Below are positions 23,794 through 34,036 of a stretch of 64,000 nt of DNA, in pieces. Numbering within the stretch: the first letter of the stretch is position 1; every line of letters begins with the position of its first letter. A model generated the notes under the pieces. That model was not told the DNA's origin, made no database searches, and worked only from the letters and a program-made list of their open reading frames with translations. Made by a program: the position numbers and the translations under genes. Source of the stretch: Bowdeniella nasicola (GTDB lineage: Bacteria; Actinomycetota; Actinomycetes; Actinomycetales; Actinomycetaceae); the NCBI RefSeq assembly GCF_900107735.1, contig NZ_FNQV01000005.1:1-64000 (forward strand), in the 5' to 3' direction.

Positions 23794-24094
23794 GCATCGA
23801 GCCGTCGAAGAACCCGCGGGACATCATTTTCGCTCCCGTCGTTTCCGAAAAGAGCTACAACCTGATCGACGAGGGTAAGTACACGTTCATCGTGGACCCC
23901 CGCTCGAACAAGACCGAGATCAAGAACGCCATCGAGCAGATCTTTGACGTCAAGGTCGCATCGGTCAACACCATCAACCGCAAGGGTAAGACCCGCCGTA
24001 CCCGCGACGGTCTTGGCAAGCGCAAGGACACCAAGCGCGCCATCGTCACGCTGCGTGAGGGCACCATCGATATCTTCGGTGAGGTGGCTATCTA

Positions 24095-24095
<1 letters not shown>
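23790..24095 (+). CDS. rplW: 50S ribosomal protein L23
   Basis: L23 (101 residues) sits at the tunnel exit and docks trigger factor and [25 protein letters not shown] and [16 protein letters not shown] are typical. Its GTG 23790 overlaps the rplD stop in GTGA, with AAGGAGGAA upstream, and its stop overlaps the rplB start (TAATG). Confidence 0.97.
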
Positions 24096-24931
<836 letters not shown>

Positions 24932-24943
24932 TAGGGAGACGAA

Positions 24944-25225
24944 ATGCCACGTAGTTTGAAGAAGGGCCCCTTCGTCGACGACCATCTGCAAAAGAAGGTC
25001 GATCAGATGAACGAGGCTGGTAAGAAGAACGTCATCAAGACCTGGTCGCGTCGTTCCGTCATTACCCCGGATTTCCTGGGTCACACCTTCGCGGTGCACG
25101 ACGGACGTAAGCACGTGCCGGTATTTGTCACCGAGTCGATGGTTGGCCACAAGCTCGGGGAGTTCGCGCCGACCCGCACCTACCGCGGGCACGACAAGGA
25201 CGACCGTAAGGCCCGCCGCCGCTAA
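24944..25225 (+). CDS. rpsS: 30S ribosomal protein S19
   Basis: S19 (93 residues) lies in the 30S head beside S13. [39 protein letters not shown] and [14 protein letters not shown] are standard. AGGGAGACG precedes ATG 24944, 12 nt after rplB. Confidence 0.97.
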   Translation: MPRSLKKGPFVDDHLQKKVDQMNEAGKKNVIKTWSRRSVITPDFLGHTFAVHDGRKHVPVFVTESMVGHKLGEFAPTRTYRGHDKDDRKARRR

Positions 25226-25275
25226 GCGGGGCGCGATTACATCCTCGAACCATGAACCAAGTTAGGCAGGAAGCG

Positions 25276-25638
25276 ATGGAAGCCAAGGCGCAGGCGCGAT
25301 ATGTGCGCGTCACGCCCATGAAGGCACGGCGCGTCATCGACGTCGTTCGCGGCAAGGGCGCAGTGGAGGCACTCGATATCCTCCGCTTCGCACCGCAGGC
25401 GGCAGCCGGTACCGTACGCAAGGTGCTCGAAAGTGCGATTGCAAACGCTCGGGTCAAGGCCGATCAGGCCTCCGAGTCGTTCAATGAAAATGACCTCGTG
25501 GTTCTCGCGGCATATGTCGACGAGGGCCCGACGATGAAGCGGTTCCGTCCCCGCGCCAAGGGCGCGGCGGGCCGCATCAACAAGCGGACCAGCCACATCA
25601 CTGTTGTTGTCGGTGCGCCAGAAGAAGGGAATCGGTAA
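25276..25638 (+). CDS. rplV: 50S ribosomal protein L22
   Basis: L22 (120 residues from ATG 25276) lines the exit tunnel. [22 protein letters not shown] and the hairpin end [22 protein letters not shown] are typical. An in-frame ATG at 25252 would add MNQVRQEA, but AGGCAGGA sits correctly before 25276 and that start matches relatives. Its stop overlaps rpsC (TAATG). Confidence 0.96.
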   Translation: MEAKAQARYVRVTPMKARRVIDVVRGKGAVEALDILRFAPQAAAGTVRKVLESAIANARVKADQASESFNENDLVVLAAYVDEGPTMKRFRPRAKGAAGRINKRTSHITVVVGAPEEGNR

Positions 25639-26456
25639 TGGGGCAAAAGGTTAACCCGACCGGGTTCCGTCTCGGAATTACGACGGACCACCGTTCGCGT
25701 TGGTTCTCCGACTCCTCCAAGGAAGGCCAGCGGTACAGCGACTACGTCCGGGAGGACGTCGCGATCCGCAACCTCCTGTCCGAGGACCTGGAGCGCGCGG
25801 GCATTGCTCGCGTGGACATCGAGCGCACCCGTGACCGCGTTCGCGTCGATCTGCACACGGCCCGCCCGGGCATCGTGATCGGTCGCCGTGGCGCCGAAGC
25901 TGACCGCCTGCGCGGCCAGCTCGAAAAGCTCACGGGCAAGCAGGTCCAGCTCAACATTCTGGAAGTTAAGAACCCCGAGATCGACGCGCAGCTCGTCGCC
26001 CAGGGAATCGCCGAACAGCTCGCTGCTCGCGTCTCCTTCCGTCGCGCCATGCGCAAGGGCATCCAGTCCGCCCAGCGTGGCGGCGCCAAGGGCATCCGTG
26101 TGCAGTGCTCCGGCCGCCTCGGCGGTGCGGAAATGTCGCGCTCGGAGTTCTACCGCGAAGGCCGTGTGCCCCTGCACACCCTGCGCGCCAACATTGACTA
26201 CGGCTTCTTTGAGGCCCGCACCACCTTCGGACGCATCGGCGTGAAGGTCTGGATCTACAAGGGCGATGTCACCGACAAGGAACTCGCTCGCGCCCAGGCC
26301 CAGGCTGCCCCGCGTGGTGGCCGTCGCGGCGAAGGCCGCCGCGGACGCCGTGGTGAAGGTGCCGGCCGCCGTGGCGCTCCGCGCCGCAGCGAAGCCCCCG
26401 AGGCTGCCGCTAACCCCGAGCAGCCTCAGGCGAGTGAAACCGGATCGGAGGCATAA
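25638..26456 (+). CDS. rpsC: 30S ribosomal protein S3
   Basis: S3 (272 residues) lies at the mRNA entry and has helicase activity with S4. The KH domain motif [15 protein letters not shown] and the C-terminal [24 protein letters not shown] are present. After about residue 220 a Gly/Arg-rich then Ala/Glu/Pro-rich tail of about 50 residues follows ([18 protein letters not shown]), a common actinobacterial addition of unknown role. Confidence 0.97.
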   Translation: MGQKVNPTGFRLGITTDHRSRWFSDSSKEGQRYSDYVREDVAIRNLLSEDLERAGIARVDIERTRDRVRVDLHTARPGIVIGRRGAEADRLRGQLEKLTGKQVQLNILEVKNPEIDAQLVAQGIAEQLAARVSFRRAMRKGIQSAQRGGAKGIRVQCSGRLGGAEMSRSEFYREGRVPLHTLRANIDYGFFEARTTFGRIGVKVWIYKGDVTDKELARAQAQAAPRGGRRGEGRRGRRGEGAGRRGAPRRSEAPEAAANPEQPQASETGSEA

Positions 26457-26459
26457 ATC

Positions 26460-26879
26460 ATGCTTATCCCGCGTCGGACTAAGTTCCGTAAGCAGCACCG
26501 CCCCAAGCGGAGCGGTCGCGCCAGCGGTGGCACCGAAATCAACTTCGGTGATTACGCGATCCAGGCCCTGGAAAGTGGCTACATCACGAACCGCCAGATT
26601 GAGGCTGCTCGTATCGCCATGACCCGTCACGTCAAGCGTGGCGGCAAGGTGTGGATCAACATCTTCCCCGACCGCCCGCTGACCAAGAAGCCGGCCGAAA
26701 CCCGCATGGGTTCCGGTAAGGGTTCGCCTGAGTGGTGGGTGGCCAACGTTAAGCCGGGCCGCGTCATGTTCGAGCTCGGTGGTGTTCCCGAGCAGCTCGC
26801 TCGCGAGGCCATGAGCCGCGCGCAGCACAAGCTGCCGATCAAGACCCGCTTTGTGAGCCGTGAGGGTGGTGAAGGCTAA
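26460..26879 (+). CDS. rplP: 50S ribosomal protein L16
   Basis: L16 (139 residues) organises the A-site tRNA region of 23S r[36 protein letters not shown] and [20 protein letters not shown] are diagnostic. ATG 26460 follows the rpsC stop by 3 nt; GGATCGGAG lies upstream. Its stop overlaps rpmC (TAATG). Confidence 0.98.
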   Translation: MLIPRRTKFRKQHRPKRSGRASGGTEINFGDYAIQALESGYITNRQIEAARIAMTRHVKRGGKVWINIFPDRPLTKKPAETRMGSGKGSPEWWVANVKPGRVMFELGGVPEQLAREAMSRAQHKLPIKTRFVSREGGEG

Positions 26880-27115
26880 TGGCCATCGGATCCAAGGGCC
26901 TGACCCCGTCCGACCTGGACGGAATGGACAACGAGCGCCTCGCCGAAGAACTTGCGAAGGCGAAGGCCGAACTGCTGAACCTGCGGTTCGCCGCTGCGAC
27001 CGGCCAGCTCGAAGACCATGGCCGCGTTAAGGCCGTGCGTCGCGATATCGCACGCATCTACACGATCGTCAACGAGCGTGAGCTGGGCATTCGCACCGCT
27101 CCCGTGAAGAAGTAA
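26879..27115 (+). CDS. rpmC: 50S ribosomal protein L29
   Basis: L29 (78 residues) sits next to L23 at the tunnel exit. Two long helices are seen (MDNERLAEELAKAKAELLNL; VKAVRRDIARIYTIVNERE). GGTGGTGAAGG precedes its ATG. rpsQ follows after 16 nt. Confidence 0.96.
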   Translation: MAIGSKGLTPSDLDGMDNERLAEELAKAKAELLNLRFAAATGQLEDHGRVKAVRRDIARIYTIVNERELGIRTAPVKK

Positions 27116-27131
27116 GGAAGGTCTGTAGGCA

Positions 27132-27419
27132 ATGAGCGATAACGCTACCACTGAGGCCGCGCCCCAGGCGCGCAACTACCGCAAGACCCGCCGTGGCTAC
27201 GTGGTCAGCGACAAGATGGATAAGACCGTCGTCGTTGAACTCGAAGACCGCGTCAAGCACGCCCTGTACGGCAAGGTCGTTCGCCGCACCTCCAAGGTGA
27301 AGGCCCACGATGAGAACAACGAGTGTGGCATTGGCGACCTCGTTCGCATCATGGAGACCCGTCCACTGTCCGCCACCAAGCACTGGCGCGTCGTGGAAAT
27401 CTTGGAAAAGGCTCGCTAA
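27132..27419 (+). CDS. rpsQ: 30S ribosomal protein S17
   Basis: S17 (95 residues) is a primary 16S-binding OB-fold protein. [27 protein letters not shown] and [22 protein letters not shown] are typical. It has a short N-terminal extension ([14 protein letters not shown]). It is the last gene of the S10 operon, closed by a terminator 21 nt after the stop. Confidence 0.97.
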   Translation: MSDNATTEAAPQARNYRKTRRGYVVSDKMDKTVVVELEDRVKHALYGKVVRRTSKVKAHDENNECGIGDLVRIMETRPLSATKHWRVVEILEKAR

Positions 27420-27440
27420 ACCCAGCTGCTCCAAGCATGA

Positions 27441-27479
27441 CAACGGGGCCGGCAATCAGTCCGATTGTCGGCCCCGTTG
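27441..27479 (+). terminator. S10 operon terminator
   Basis: CAACGGGGCCGGCAATC (27441-27457) pairs with GATTGTCGGCCCCGTTG (27463-27479), 17 bp with one G-U pair and a 5-nt loop. It separates the S10 and spc operons. Confidence 0.85.
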
Positions 27480-27564
27480 ATGTGTGCGGCCGCCTCGTGT
27501 GAGCGGGGGAGTACGGCAGTGCGCAGCGGCGTGAGCGATTACACGCCTAGCCGCCGAAAAACGC

Positions 27565-27594
27565 TTGGATTGCGCTTGGTCAATGATCTATACT
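27565..27594 (+). promoter_or_regulatory. spc operon promoter
   Basis: A -35 TTGGAT (27565-27570), an 18-nt spacer and a near-consensus -10 TATACT (27589-27594) predict a start near 27601 and a leader of about 168 nt before rplN. Confidence 0.7.
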
Positions 27595-27654
27595 CGAACG
27601 GTTGCCTTGTGGCCACTGGACCTTCCTGCGCCTTTAATTTCGCAGATTCTTCGG

Positions 27655-27693
27655 GTCCGGAACGGTCACCGTGCCTCGCTTCAGAGGCCGGAC
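27655..27693 (+). promoter_or_regulatory. candidate three-way-junction leader upstream of rplN
   Basis: GTCCGG (27655-27660) pairs with CCGGAC (27688-27693) and encloses CGG-TCA-CCG (27663-27671) and CCTC-GCTTCA-GAGG (27674-27687). A further hairpin CTCGG/CCGAG lies at about 27722-27738. Compact multi-helix leaders before ribosomal operons often bind a ribosomal protein. I cannot match it to a named family. Confidence 0.45.
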
Positions 27694-27768
27694 AAGGCAG
27701 TGCAGTAAACCGTTCGGCTAGGCTCGGGCATTTGACCGAGAACCGGCACGACGACAGGAGAACACTCA

Positions 27769-28137
27769 ATGATCCAGCAGGAGTCGCGGCTTAAGGTCGC
27801 CGACAACACCGGTGCGAAGGAGATTCTTTGCATCCGGGTTCTCGGTGGCTCCGGCCGGCGCTATGCCGGTATCGGCGACACGATTGTCGCCACCGTCAAG
27901 GACGCCATCCCCGGCGGCAACGTGAAGAAGGGCGACGTGGTCAAGGCCGTCATCGTCCGGACCAAGAAGGAACGTCGCCGTCCCGATGGCTCATACATTC
28001 GATTCGATGAGAATGCTGCCGTCATTTTGAAAAATGATGGTGAACCGCGCGGTACGCGTATCTTCGGCCCGGTTGGCCGCGAGCTGCGTGACCGTCGTTT
28101 CATGCGCATCATCTCGCTCGCCCCGGAGGTGCTCTAA
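27769..28137 (+). CDS. rplN: 50S ribosomal protein L14
   Basis: L14 (122 residues) forms an intersubunit bridge. [35 protein letters not shown] and [19 protein letters not shown] are diagnostic. ACAGGAGAAC precedes ATG 27769. It opens the spc operon behind a long structured leader and directly abuts rplX. Confidence 0.98.
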   Translation: MIQQESRLKVADNTGAKEILCIRVLGGSGRRYAGIGDTIVATVKDAIPGGNVKKGDVVKAVIVRTKKERRRPDGSYIRFDENAAVILKNDGEPRGTRIFGPVGRELRDRRFMRIISLAPEVL

Positions 28138-28479
28138 ATGGCAAAGGTGAAGAAGGGCGACCAGGTCGTCGTCATCGCCGGTCGCGATAAGGGCAAGACC
28201 GGACGCGTGCTCAAGGTTCTGACCGAGACCAACCGCGTGGTGGTCGAAGGCGTTCAGCGCGTTAAGAAGCACACCAAGGTTGGCCAGTCCACCCGTGGCG
28301 CCCGCACCGGTGGTATTGAAACCATCGAAGCGCCGATCCACATCTCCAACGTGATGGTCGTGGATCCGGAAACCAAGAAGGGAACTCGCGTGGGCTACCG
28401 CGTCGAGACCGTCGAGCGCAACGGCCGGACCAAGACCCAGCGCGTGCGCATCGCTAAGCGTTCGGGTAAGGAGCTGTAA
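28138..28479 (+). CDS. rplX: 50S ribosomal protein L24
   Basis: L24 (113 residues) initiates 50S assembly. The KOW motif [25 protein letters not shown] and [20 protein letters not shown] are typical. It starts straight after the rplN stop and shares a base with rplE (TAATG). Confidence 0.97.
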   Translation: MAKVKKGDQVVVIAGRDKGKTGRVLKVLTETNRVVVEGVQRVKKHTKVGQSTRGARTGGIETIEAPIHISNVMVVDPETKKGTRVGYRVETVERNGRTKTQRVRIAKRSGKEL

Positions 28480-29039
28480 TGAGCGAAACCAAGACTCAGC
28501 CCCGTTTGAAGGTGCGTTACCGCGACGAGGTCATCAACGGCCTGCGCGAGGAATTCAACCACCCCAACATCAACGAGGTTGCTAAGCCCGTCAAGATTGT
28601 TGTCAACATGGGTGTGGGAGACGCGGCTCGCGACTCCAAGCTCATCGACGGCGCGATCAACGACCTCACGCTGATCACCGGCCAGAGGCCGCAGGTGACC
28701 AAGGCCCGCAAGTCCATCGCCCAGTTCAAGCTGCGCGAAGGTATGCCGATCGGTGCGCACGTCACGCTGCGCGGCGACCGCATGTGGGAATTCCTGGACC
28801 GCCTCCTGTCGCTGGCCCTGCCCCGCATTCGTGATTTCCGTGGCCTGTCGCCCAAGCAGTTCGACGGCAACGGAAACTACACCTTCGGCCTCACGGAACA
28901 GTCCATGTTCCACGAGATCGACCAGGACAAGATTGACCGCGTGCGCGGCATGGACATCACCATCGTGACGTCCGCCAAGACTGACGACGAAGGTCGCTCG
29001 CTGCTGCGCCGCCTCGGCTTCCCGTTTAAGGAGAACTGA
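28479..29039 (+). CDS. rplE: 50S ribosomal protein L5
   Basis: L5 (186 residues) binds 5S r[35 protein letters not shown] and [15 protein letters not shown] are conserved, as is the C-terminal [14 protein letters not shown]. It is coupled to rplX and followed after 3 nt by rpsN. Confidence 0.98.
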   Translation: MSETKTQPRLKVRYRDEVINGLREEFNHPNINEVAKPVKIVVNMGVGDAARDSKLIDGAINDLTLITGQRPQVTKARKSIAQFKLREGMPIGAHVTLRGDRMWEFLDRLLSLALPRIRDFRGLSPKQFDGNGNYTFGLTEQSMFHEIDQDKIDRVRGMDITIVTSAKTDDEGRSLLRRLGFPFKEN

Positions 29040-29042
29040 CAG

Positions 29043-29228
29043 ATGGCGAAGACCTCCCTGAAAGTCAAGGCCTCCCGCAAGCCGAAGTTCGGCGTGCGAG
29101 GCTACACCCGGTGCCAAAAGTGCGGTCGTCCGCGCTCGGTGTACCGCAAGTTCGGCCTGTGCCGTATCTGCCTGCGTGAGATGGCCCTTGCTGGCCAGCT
29201 CCCCGGCGTGACGAAGAGCAGCTGGTAA
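29043..29228 (+). CDS. rpsN: 30S ribosomal protein S14, zinc-binding (type Z)
   Basis: This 61-residue S14 is the short zinc form, with ligands in CQKC (about residues 24-27) and CRIC (about 40-43). It carries [19 protein letters not shown] and the C-terminal [11 protein letters not shown]. It is an essential 30S-head protein. No zinc-free paralogue occurs in the window; such copies usually sit in zinc-regulated operons elsewhere. Confidence 0.97.
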   Translation: MAKTSLKVKASRKPKFGVRGYTRCQKCGRPRSVYRKFGLCRICLREMALAGQLPGVTKSSW

Positions 29229-29289
29229 CCACTACGTTGTAGGTCCCCACTAGGGAAACCGCGACGAGGAAGGGCGAAGGCCCAACAAC

Positions 29290-29688
29290 ATGACTATGAC
29301 AGATCCCATCGCAGACATGCTCACGCGTCTGCGTAACGCCAACTCGGCGTACCACGAGACGGTGTCGATGCCGTACTCGAAACTGAAGGCGAACATCGCC
29401 GAAATCCTGAAGGCCGAAGGCTACATCGCGGACTGGTCCGCGGAGGACGCCGAGGTGGGCAAGAAGCTCACCCTCGAGCTGAAGTACGGCAACGACCGCA
29501 AGCGCGCCCTCGTCGGCGTCAAGCGCGTGTCGAAGCCGGGCCTGCGGGTCTACGCCAAGTCCACCAAGCTCCCCAAGGTGCTTGGCGGACTGGGTGTCGC
29601 TATTTTGTCCACGTCCTCCGGTCTGCTGACGGACCGCGAGGCCGAATCTAAGGGTGTAGGCGGGGAAGTCCTCGCGTACATCTGGTAA
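29290..29688 (+). CDS. rpsH: 30S ribosomal protein S8
   Basis: S8 (132 residues) binds the central domain of 16S r[23 protein letters not shown] and the C-terminal [22 protein letters not shown] are diagnostic. ATG 29290 follows AGGAAGGGCG. In E. coli S8 represses the spc operon; no equivalent site was identified here. Confidence 0.98.
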   Translation: MTMTDPIADMLTRLRNANSAYHETVSMPYSKLKANIAEILKAEGYIADWSAEDAEVGKKLTLELKYGNDRKRALVGVKRVSKPGLRVYAKSTKLPKVLGGLGVAILSTSSGLLTDREAESKGVGGEVLAYIW

Positions 29689-29710
29689 GAACCGGAAAGG
29701 AGAACGCACA

Positions 29711-30250
29711 ATGTCACGTATCGGCAAGATTCCCGTTCCGGTTCCCTCCGGCGTGGACGTCTCGATCGATGGCAACGTCGTGACCGTCAAGGGCCCCAAG
29801 GGCACCCTGACTCACTACGTTCCCGCTCCGATCACCGTGGACCGCGACGAGGACGGCGCCATTGTGGTGACCCGTCCCAACGACGAGCGCGAATCGCGTT
29901 CGCTGCACGGCCTGACCCGCACCCTCATCGCCAACATGGTCGAGGGTGTCACGAAGGGCTACGAGAAGAAGCTGGAGATCGTCGGTACCGGTTACCGCGT
30001 CACCGCCAAGGGCCAGAACCTCGAGTTCGCGCTCGGCTTCTCACACCCCATCTCGGTCACCGCTCCCGAAGGCATCACCTTCGTGGTGGAAAGCCCGACC
30101 AAGTTCTCGGTCTCGGGTATTTCCAAGCAGCTCGTCGGTGAAACCGCGGCCTCCATTCGTAAGCTGCGCAAGCCTGAGCCTTACAAGGGCAAGGGTGTGC
30201 GTTACGCCGGCGAGCAGGTTCGCCGCAAGGCAGGAAAGGCTGGTAAGTAA
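29711..30250 (+). CDS. rplF: 50S ribosomal protein L6
   Basis: L6 (179 residues) lies near the sarcin-ricin loop. [17 protein letters not shown] and the second-repeat end [26 protein letters not shown] are standard. GGAAAGGAG precedes ATG 29711. Confidence 0.98.
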   Translation: MSRIGKIPVPVPSGVDVSIDGNVVTVKGPKGTLTHYVPAPITVDRDEDGAIVVTRPNDERESRSLHGLTRTLIANMVEGVTKGYEKKLEIVGTGYRVTAKGQNLEFALGFSHPISVTAPEGITFVVESPTKFSVSGISKQLVGETAASIRKLRKPEPYKGKGVRYAGEQVRRKAGKAGK

Positions 30251-30253
30251 CCC

Positions 30254-30625
30254 ATGTCCGTTAGCGTTAAGGGCAAGGGCAAGGCGATCGCCCGGAAGCG
30301 CCGCCACCAGCGCGTGCGCAAGCACATTGCCGGCACCGCGCAGCGTCCCCGCCTCATCGTCAAGCGCAGCGCGCGCCACATGGTGGCCACGCTCGTCGAC
30401 GACGTTGCGGGTCACACCCTGGCGTCGGCTTCCACGATGGAAGTCGATCTGCGTCAGGCTGAAGGTTCCAAGGTCGATAAGGCACGCAAGGTGGGCGAAC
30501 TGCTCGGCGAGCGCGCTAAGGCAGCGGGCATCGAGTCCGCCGTCTTCGACCGGGGCGGAAACAAGTACCACGGCCGCGTGGCCGCCGTCGCTGACGGTGC
30601 CCGCGAAGCCGGCTTGGCCCTGTAA
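30254..30625 (+). CDS. rplR: 50S ribosomal protein L18
   Basis: L18 (123 residues) binds 5S rRNA with L5. [22 protein letters not shown] and [25 protein letters not shown] are typical. Its ATG is 3 nt after the rplF stop. Confidence 0.97.
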   Translation: MSVSVKGKGKAIARKRRHQRVRKHIAGTAQRPRLIVKRSARHMVATLVDDVAGHTLASASTMEVDLRQAEGSKVDKARKVGELLGERAKAAGIESAVFDRGGNKYHGRVAAVADGAREAGLAL

Positions 30626-30657
30626 CCAGCGAGAACGAAGAGAGCAGGAGTAAATCC

Positions 30658-31338
30658 ATGGCTGCACCGCAGCGAAATCGGACCGGCTCGGGTTCCGCCG
30701 AACAGGGACGCGAGCGTAACGAAGGCCGCCGGGGCCGCGACGAACAGCGTCGCGACAACCGCCGTGGCGGCGATGACAAGAACCAGTTCGTCGAGCGTGT
30801 TGTCACCATCAACCGCGTCGCGAAGGTTGTGAAGGGTGGCCGTCGCTTCTCCTTCACCGCCCTCGTGGTCGTCGGTGACGGCGATGGCACGGTTGGCGTC
30901 GGCTACGGCAAGGCGAAGGAAGTTCCCGCCGCCATTGCCAAGGGCGTGGAAGAGGCGAAGAAGAACTTCTTCCGCATCCCGCGCATTGCCAAGACGATCC
31001 CGCACACTGTGCAGGGTGAAGACGCTGCAGGTGTTGTCCTGCTGCGTCCGGCCGCTCCCGGTACCGGTGTTATCGCCGGCGGTCCGGTGCGCGCGGTCCT
31101 GGAATGCGCTGGCATCCACGACATCCTCACCAAGTCGCTGGGATCGCAGAATGCGCTGAACATCGTGCGAGCCACGGTTGCCGCGCTCAAGCAGCTCGAG
31201 CAGCCCGAAGCGGTTGCGGCTCGCCGCGGCCTGCCGCTGGACCGCGTCGCGCCCTCCGCGCTGCTGCGCCACCGCGCCGAAGGTGAAGCTCGTGCCAAGG
31301 CCGAGGCCGAAGCCGAATCCGCCGAGGCAGGTGCGTAA
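30658..31338 (+). CDS. rpsE: 30S ribosomal protein S5
   Basis: S5 (226 residues) controls decoding fidelity. The conserved core starts near residue 40 ([23 protein letters not shown]) and includes [12 protein letters not shown] and GGPVRAVLE. The first 40 residues are an Arg/Gly/Gln-rich extension and the tail is Glu/Ala-rich, both usual for actinobacteria. GAGCAGGAG precedes ATG 30658. Confidence 0.97.
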   Translation: MAAPQRNRTGSGSAEQGRERNEGRRGRDEQRRDNRRGGDDKNQFVERVVTINRVAKVVKGGRRFSFTALVVVGDGDGTVGVGYGKAKEVPAAIAKGVEEAKKNFFRIPRIAKTIPHTVQGEDAAGVVLLRPAAPGTGVIAGGPVRAVLECAGIHDILTKSLGSQNALNIVRATVAALKQLEQPEAVAARRGLPLDRVAPSALLRHRAEGEARAKAEAEAESAEAGA

Positions 31339-31520
31339 TGGCAAATCTGAAGATCACCCAGAAGAAGTCCACCATTGGCGGGCTTCGCAACCAGCGTGAG
31401 ACGCTGCGCGCCCTCGGGCTGCGCAAGATCGGTCAGAGCGTCGTCCGTCCGGACAGCCCCGCGATTCGTGGGCAGATCCGCGTGGTCGACCACCTGGTCG
31501 CTGTCGAGGAGGTTGAGTGA
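31338..31520 (+). CDS. rpmD: 50S ribosomal protein L30
   Basis: L30 (60 residues) has the family sequence [30 protein letters not shown] (shown in part as [20 protein letters not shown]). It is coupled to rpsE through TAATG and its stop overlaps or lies just before rplO. Confidence 0.97.
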   Translation: MANLKITQKKSTIGGLRNQRETLRALGLRKIGQSVVRPDSPAIRGQIRVVDHLVAVEEVE

Positions 31521-31522
31521 GC

Positions 31523-31978
31523 ATGGCTGAAGAGTCGACGCCACTGAAGATTCACGATCTTCGTCCTGCCCCCGGCGCCAAGAAGGCCAAGACCCGCGTG
31601 GGTCGAGGCGAAGGCTCCAAGGGTAAGACCGCTGGTCGTGGTACCAAGGGCACCAAGGCCCGCTACCAGGTCCCTGCCGGGTTCGAAGGCGGCCAGATGC
31701 CGCTGCACATGCGGCTGCCCAAGCTGCGTGGGTTCAAGAACCCGAACAAGGTGACCTACCAGGTCGTGAACCTGACGAAGCTCGCCGAGCTCTTCCCGAA
31801 GGGCGGGGACGTCACCGTCGCCGACCTCGTGGACAAGGGCGCGGTTCGCGCAAAGCAGCCGGTGAAGATTTTGGGCACGGGAGAGATCTCCGTGGCCGTC
31901 AACGTCACGGCTGATGCGTGGTCGGGCTCCGCCAAGGAGAAGATCGAGGCCGCTGGCGGCTCCATTACGGGGGCCTAA
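31523..31978 (+). CDS. rplO: 50S ribosomal protein L15
   Basis: L15 (151 residues from ATG 31523) helps late 50S assembly. [22 protein letters not shown] and [14 protein letters not shown] are typical. A GTG at 31517, overlapping the rpmD stop, is an alternative start. GAGGAGG at 31506-31512 is 10 nt from the ATG and 4 nt from the GTG, so neither spacing decides it; MAEE matches relatives better. It ends the spc operon. Confidence 0.94.
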   Translation: MAEESTPLKIHDLRPAPGAKKAKTRVGRGEGSKGKTAGRGTKGTKARYQVPAGFEGGQMPLHMRLPKLRGFKNPNKVTYQVVNLTKLAELFPKGGDVTVADLVDKGAVRAKQPVKILGTGEISVAVNVTADAWSGSAKEKIEAAGGSITGA

Positions 31979-32025
31979 CGCGGTCGGCACACCAAGTTTT
32001 CGGTGCTGCCACCCACCTGTGGAAC

Positions 32026-32054
32026 GCCCCCGTGCCTCAGCGAGGCGCGGGGGC
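32026..32054 (+). terminator. terminator after rplO
   Basis: GCCCCCGTGCCTC (32026-32038) pairs with GAGGCGCGGGGGC (32042-32054), 13 bp with one G-U pair and a 3-nt loop, followed by ATTTCC. Confidence 0.75.
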
Positions 32055-32056
32055 AT

Positions 32057-32086
32057 TTCCGCAGATGCGAGTTTAGCTCGTACACT
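32057..32086 (+). promoter_or_regulatory. candidate secY promoter
   Basis: A -10 TACACT (32081-32086) lies 18 nt after a weak -35 TTCCGC (32057-32062), directly after the rplO terminator. It predicts a leader of about 90 nt before the TTG start of secY. Confidence 0.4.
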
Positions 32087-32186
32087 CTAAAGAGATTGAC
32101 CCTCGAGTCGGACCCCGACTCTCCAGTTGGCCGTGCACCGGGCGAAGAAAACGGTGTCGCAGGCGGCCAACGCACTGGGAGGAATT

Positions 32187-33473
32187 TTGCTCGCTGCATT
32201 CGCTCAGGCGTTTAAAACCCCTGACCTGCGTCGGAAGCTGCTGTTTACGCTCGCCATCATGGCCATCTACCGGTTCGGCTCGTTCGTGCCCGCGCCGGGA
32301 GTTGACTACGGGAACGTGCAGCAGTGCGTGGCCGGCGCCGAAAGCACCTTCCTTGGCATGATGAACCTCTTTTCCGGAGGCGGCCTACTTCAGCTCTCGG
32401 TCTTCGCCCTCGGTATCATGCCGTACATTACGGCGTCGATTATCGTGCAGCTCATGCGGGTCGTCATTCCGCGGTTCGAGGATCTGCACAAGGAAGGTCA
32501 CGCGGGCCAGGCCAAGCTCACCCAGTACACGCGTTACCTGACGATCTTCCTCGGTGTCTTGCAGTCCACCGTCATGGTCACGACGGCGGCCAACGGCCTG
32601 CTCTTCCAGGGCTGCCCGGTCAGCCCGATCCCGAACGCGGGACCCGGCACCCTGCTGCTGACGATCCTGACGATGACCGCCGGTACCGGCCTGATCATGT
32701 GGCTCGGCGAGCTCATCACCGAAAAGGGCATCGGCAACGGCATGTCGCTGCTGATCTTCACCTCGATCGCCGCGACCTTCCCGACGGGCCTTGGCCGCGT
32801 CTTTGGTCTGGAGTCCGGCCTCGTTAAGCTGCTCATCATCATCGCGGTGATCCTCCTGATCACTCTGGCCGTCGTCTTCGTCGAGCAGTGCCAGCGCCGC
32901 ATCCCGGTCCAGTACGCCAAGCGCATGGTGGGCCGCCGCCTGTACGGTGGCTCCTCGACCTACATCCCGATGAAGATCAACCTCGCGGGCGTTATCCCCG
33001 TGATCTTCGCGTCCTCGATCATGCACCTGCCGATCATGATCGCCGAGTTCAATCGGACCGCAGATTGGTCTCTCGCGCTGCAGCAGTGGTTCGCGCCCTC
33101 GCACCCGATGCGCCTGGCCGTCTACACCCTGCTCATCCTGTTCTTCGCGTTCTTTTACACTGCGATTACGTTCAACCCGCAAGAAGTAGCCGACAACATG
33201 AAGCGCTACGGCGGCTTCATCCCCGGCATCCGCGCCGGCAAGCCCACCGCCGACTACCTCAACTACGTGATGACGCGTATTACGGCGCCCGGCGCTCTCT
33301 ACCTCGCTGTCGTCGCCCTCGTCCCCGAGATCCTGTTCGCGGTCATGGGATTGGACGGCGCCATGCCATGGGGCGGCACATCGATCATGATTATGGTCGG
33401 TGTCGCACTGCAGACTGTTAAGGACATCGATTCACAACTGCAACAGCGTCACTACGAAGGATTCCTGTCATGA
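32187..33473 (+). CDS. secY: Sec translocon channel subunit SecY
   Basis: SecY (428 residues) forms the ten-helix protein-conducting channel of the cell membrane. TTG 32187 follows GGGAGGAA and gives MLAAFAQAFKTPDLRRKLLFTL, the usual actinobacterial start; an in-frame TTG at 32127 lacks a ribosome site. Landmarks are FGSFVPAPGVD, MPYITASIIVQLM and the cytoplasmic loop QCQRRIPVQYAKRMVGRR. Its stop overlaps adk (ATGA). Confidence 0.97.
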   Translation: MLAAFAQAFKTPDLRRKLLFTLAIMAIYRFGSFVPAPGVDYGNVQQCVAGAESTFLGMMNLFSGGGLLQLSVFALGIMPYITASIIVQLMRVVIPRFEDLHKEGHAGQAKLTQYTRYLTIFLGVLQSTVMVTTAANGLLFQGCPVSPIPNAGPGTLLLTILTMTAGTGLIMWLGELITEKGIGNGMSLLIFTSIAATFPTGLGRVFGLESGLVKLLIIIAVILLITLAVVFVEQCQRRIPVQYAKRMVGRRLYGGSSTYIPMKINLAGVIPVIFASSIMHLPIMIAEFNRTADWSLALQQWFAPSHPMRLAVYTLLILFFAFFYTAITFNPQEVADNMKRYGGFIPGIRAGKPTADYLNYVMTRITAPGALYLAVVALVPEILFAVMGLDGAMPWGGTSIMIMVGVALQTVKDIDSQLQQRHYEGFLS

Positions 33474-34036
33474 GCGCGCGATTAGTATTGTTTGGTGCCC
33501 CCGGAGCTGGCAAGGGCACGCAAGCGGAGCGCCTGGCCTCCCACCTGGGAGTCCCGACGATTTCCACCGGCGAGCTCTTCCGCTCGCACATCTCTGAAGG
33601 CTCCGAGCTCGGCCACCTCGCCGGCTCCTACATCGCGCGCGGCGAGCTCGTGCCCGATTCAGTCACCGTCGAGATGCTGAAGGAGCGCCTCGCCGCCAAG
33701 GACACCGGTAACGGTTTCCTCCTCGACGGCTTCCCGCGCAACCCCGCGCAGGTCGAGCTGCTCGACGAGCTGCTCGGAGATCAGGGCCTCGATGGCGTCA
33801 TCGAGATCACCGTCGATGAGGACGCGGTTGTTGGGCGTCTGCTCAAGCGCGGCATCGACCAGGGTCGCACGGATGACACCGAAGACGTCATCCGTACCCG
33901 GCTGAACATCTATCGCGAGACGACCGCCCCCGTTGCCGACATCTACCGGCAGCGCGGCCTGCTGGTCTCCGTGGACGGCATGGGCGAAGTCGACGAGGTC
34001 ACCGCACGCATCCTTGCGGCCGTTGACGCCCTGTGA
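33470..34036 (+). CDS. adk: adenylate kinase (short-LID form)
   Basis: Adk (188 residues) interconverts ATP, ADP and AMP. The P-loop is GAPGAGKGTQ; GFPRNPAQVELLD is the NMP-site motif; RGIDQGRTDDTEDVIRTRL shows the short LID without the zinc-binding insert, as in other actinobacterial enzymes. It overlaps secY by ATGA and map follows with a shared base. Confidence 0.97.
   Translation: MSARLVLFGAPGAGKGTQAERLASHLGVPTISTGELFRSHISEGSELGHLAGSYIARGELVPDSVTVEMLKERLAAKDTGNGFLLDGFPRNPAQVELLDELLGDQGLDGVIEITVDEDAVVGRLLKRGIDQGRTDDTEDVIRTRLNIYRETTAPVADIYRQRGLLVSVDGMGEVDEVTARILAAVDAL

Noticed and set aside
32127-32186. SecY start at TTG 32127
   Set aside because: No ribosome site; the TTG at 32187 follows GGGAGGAA and gives the family start.
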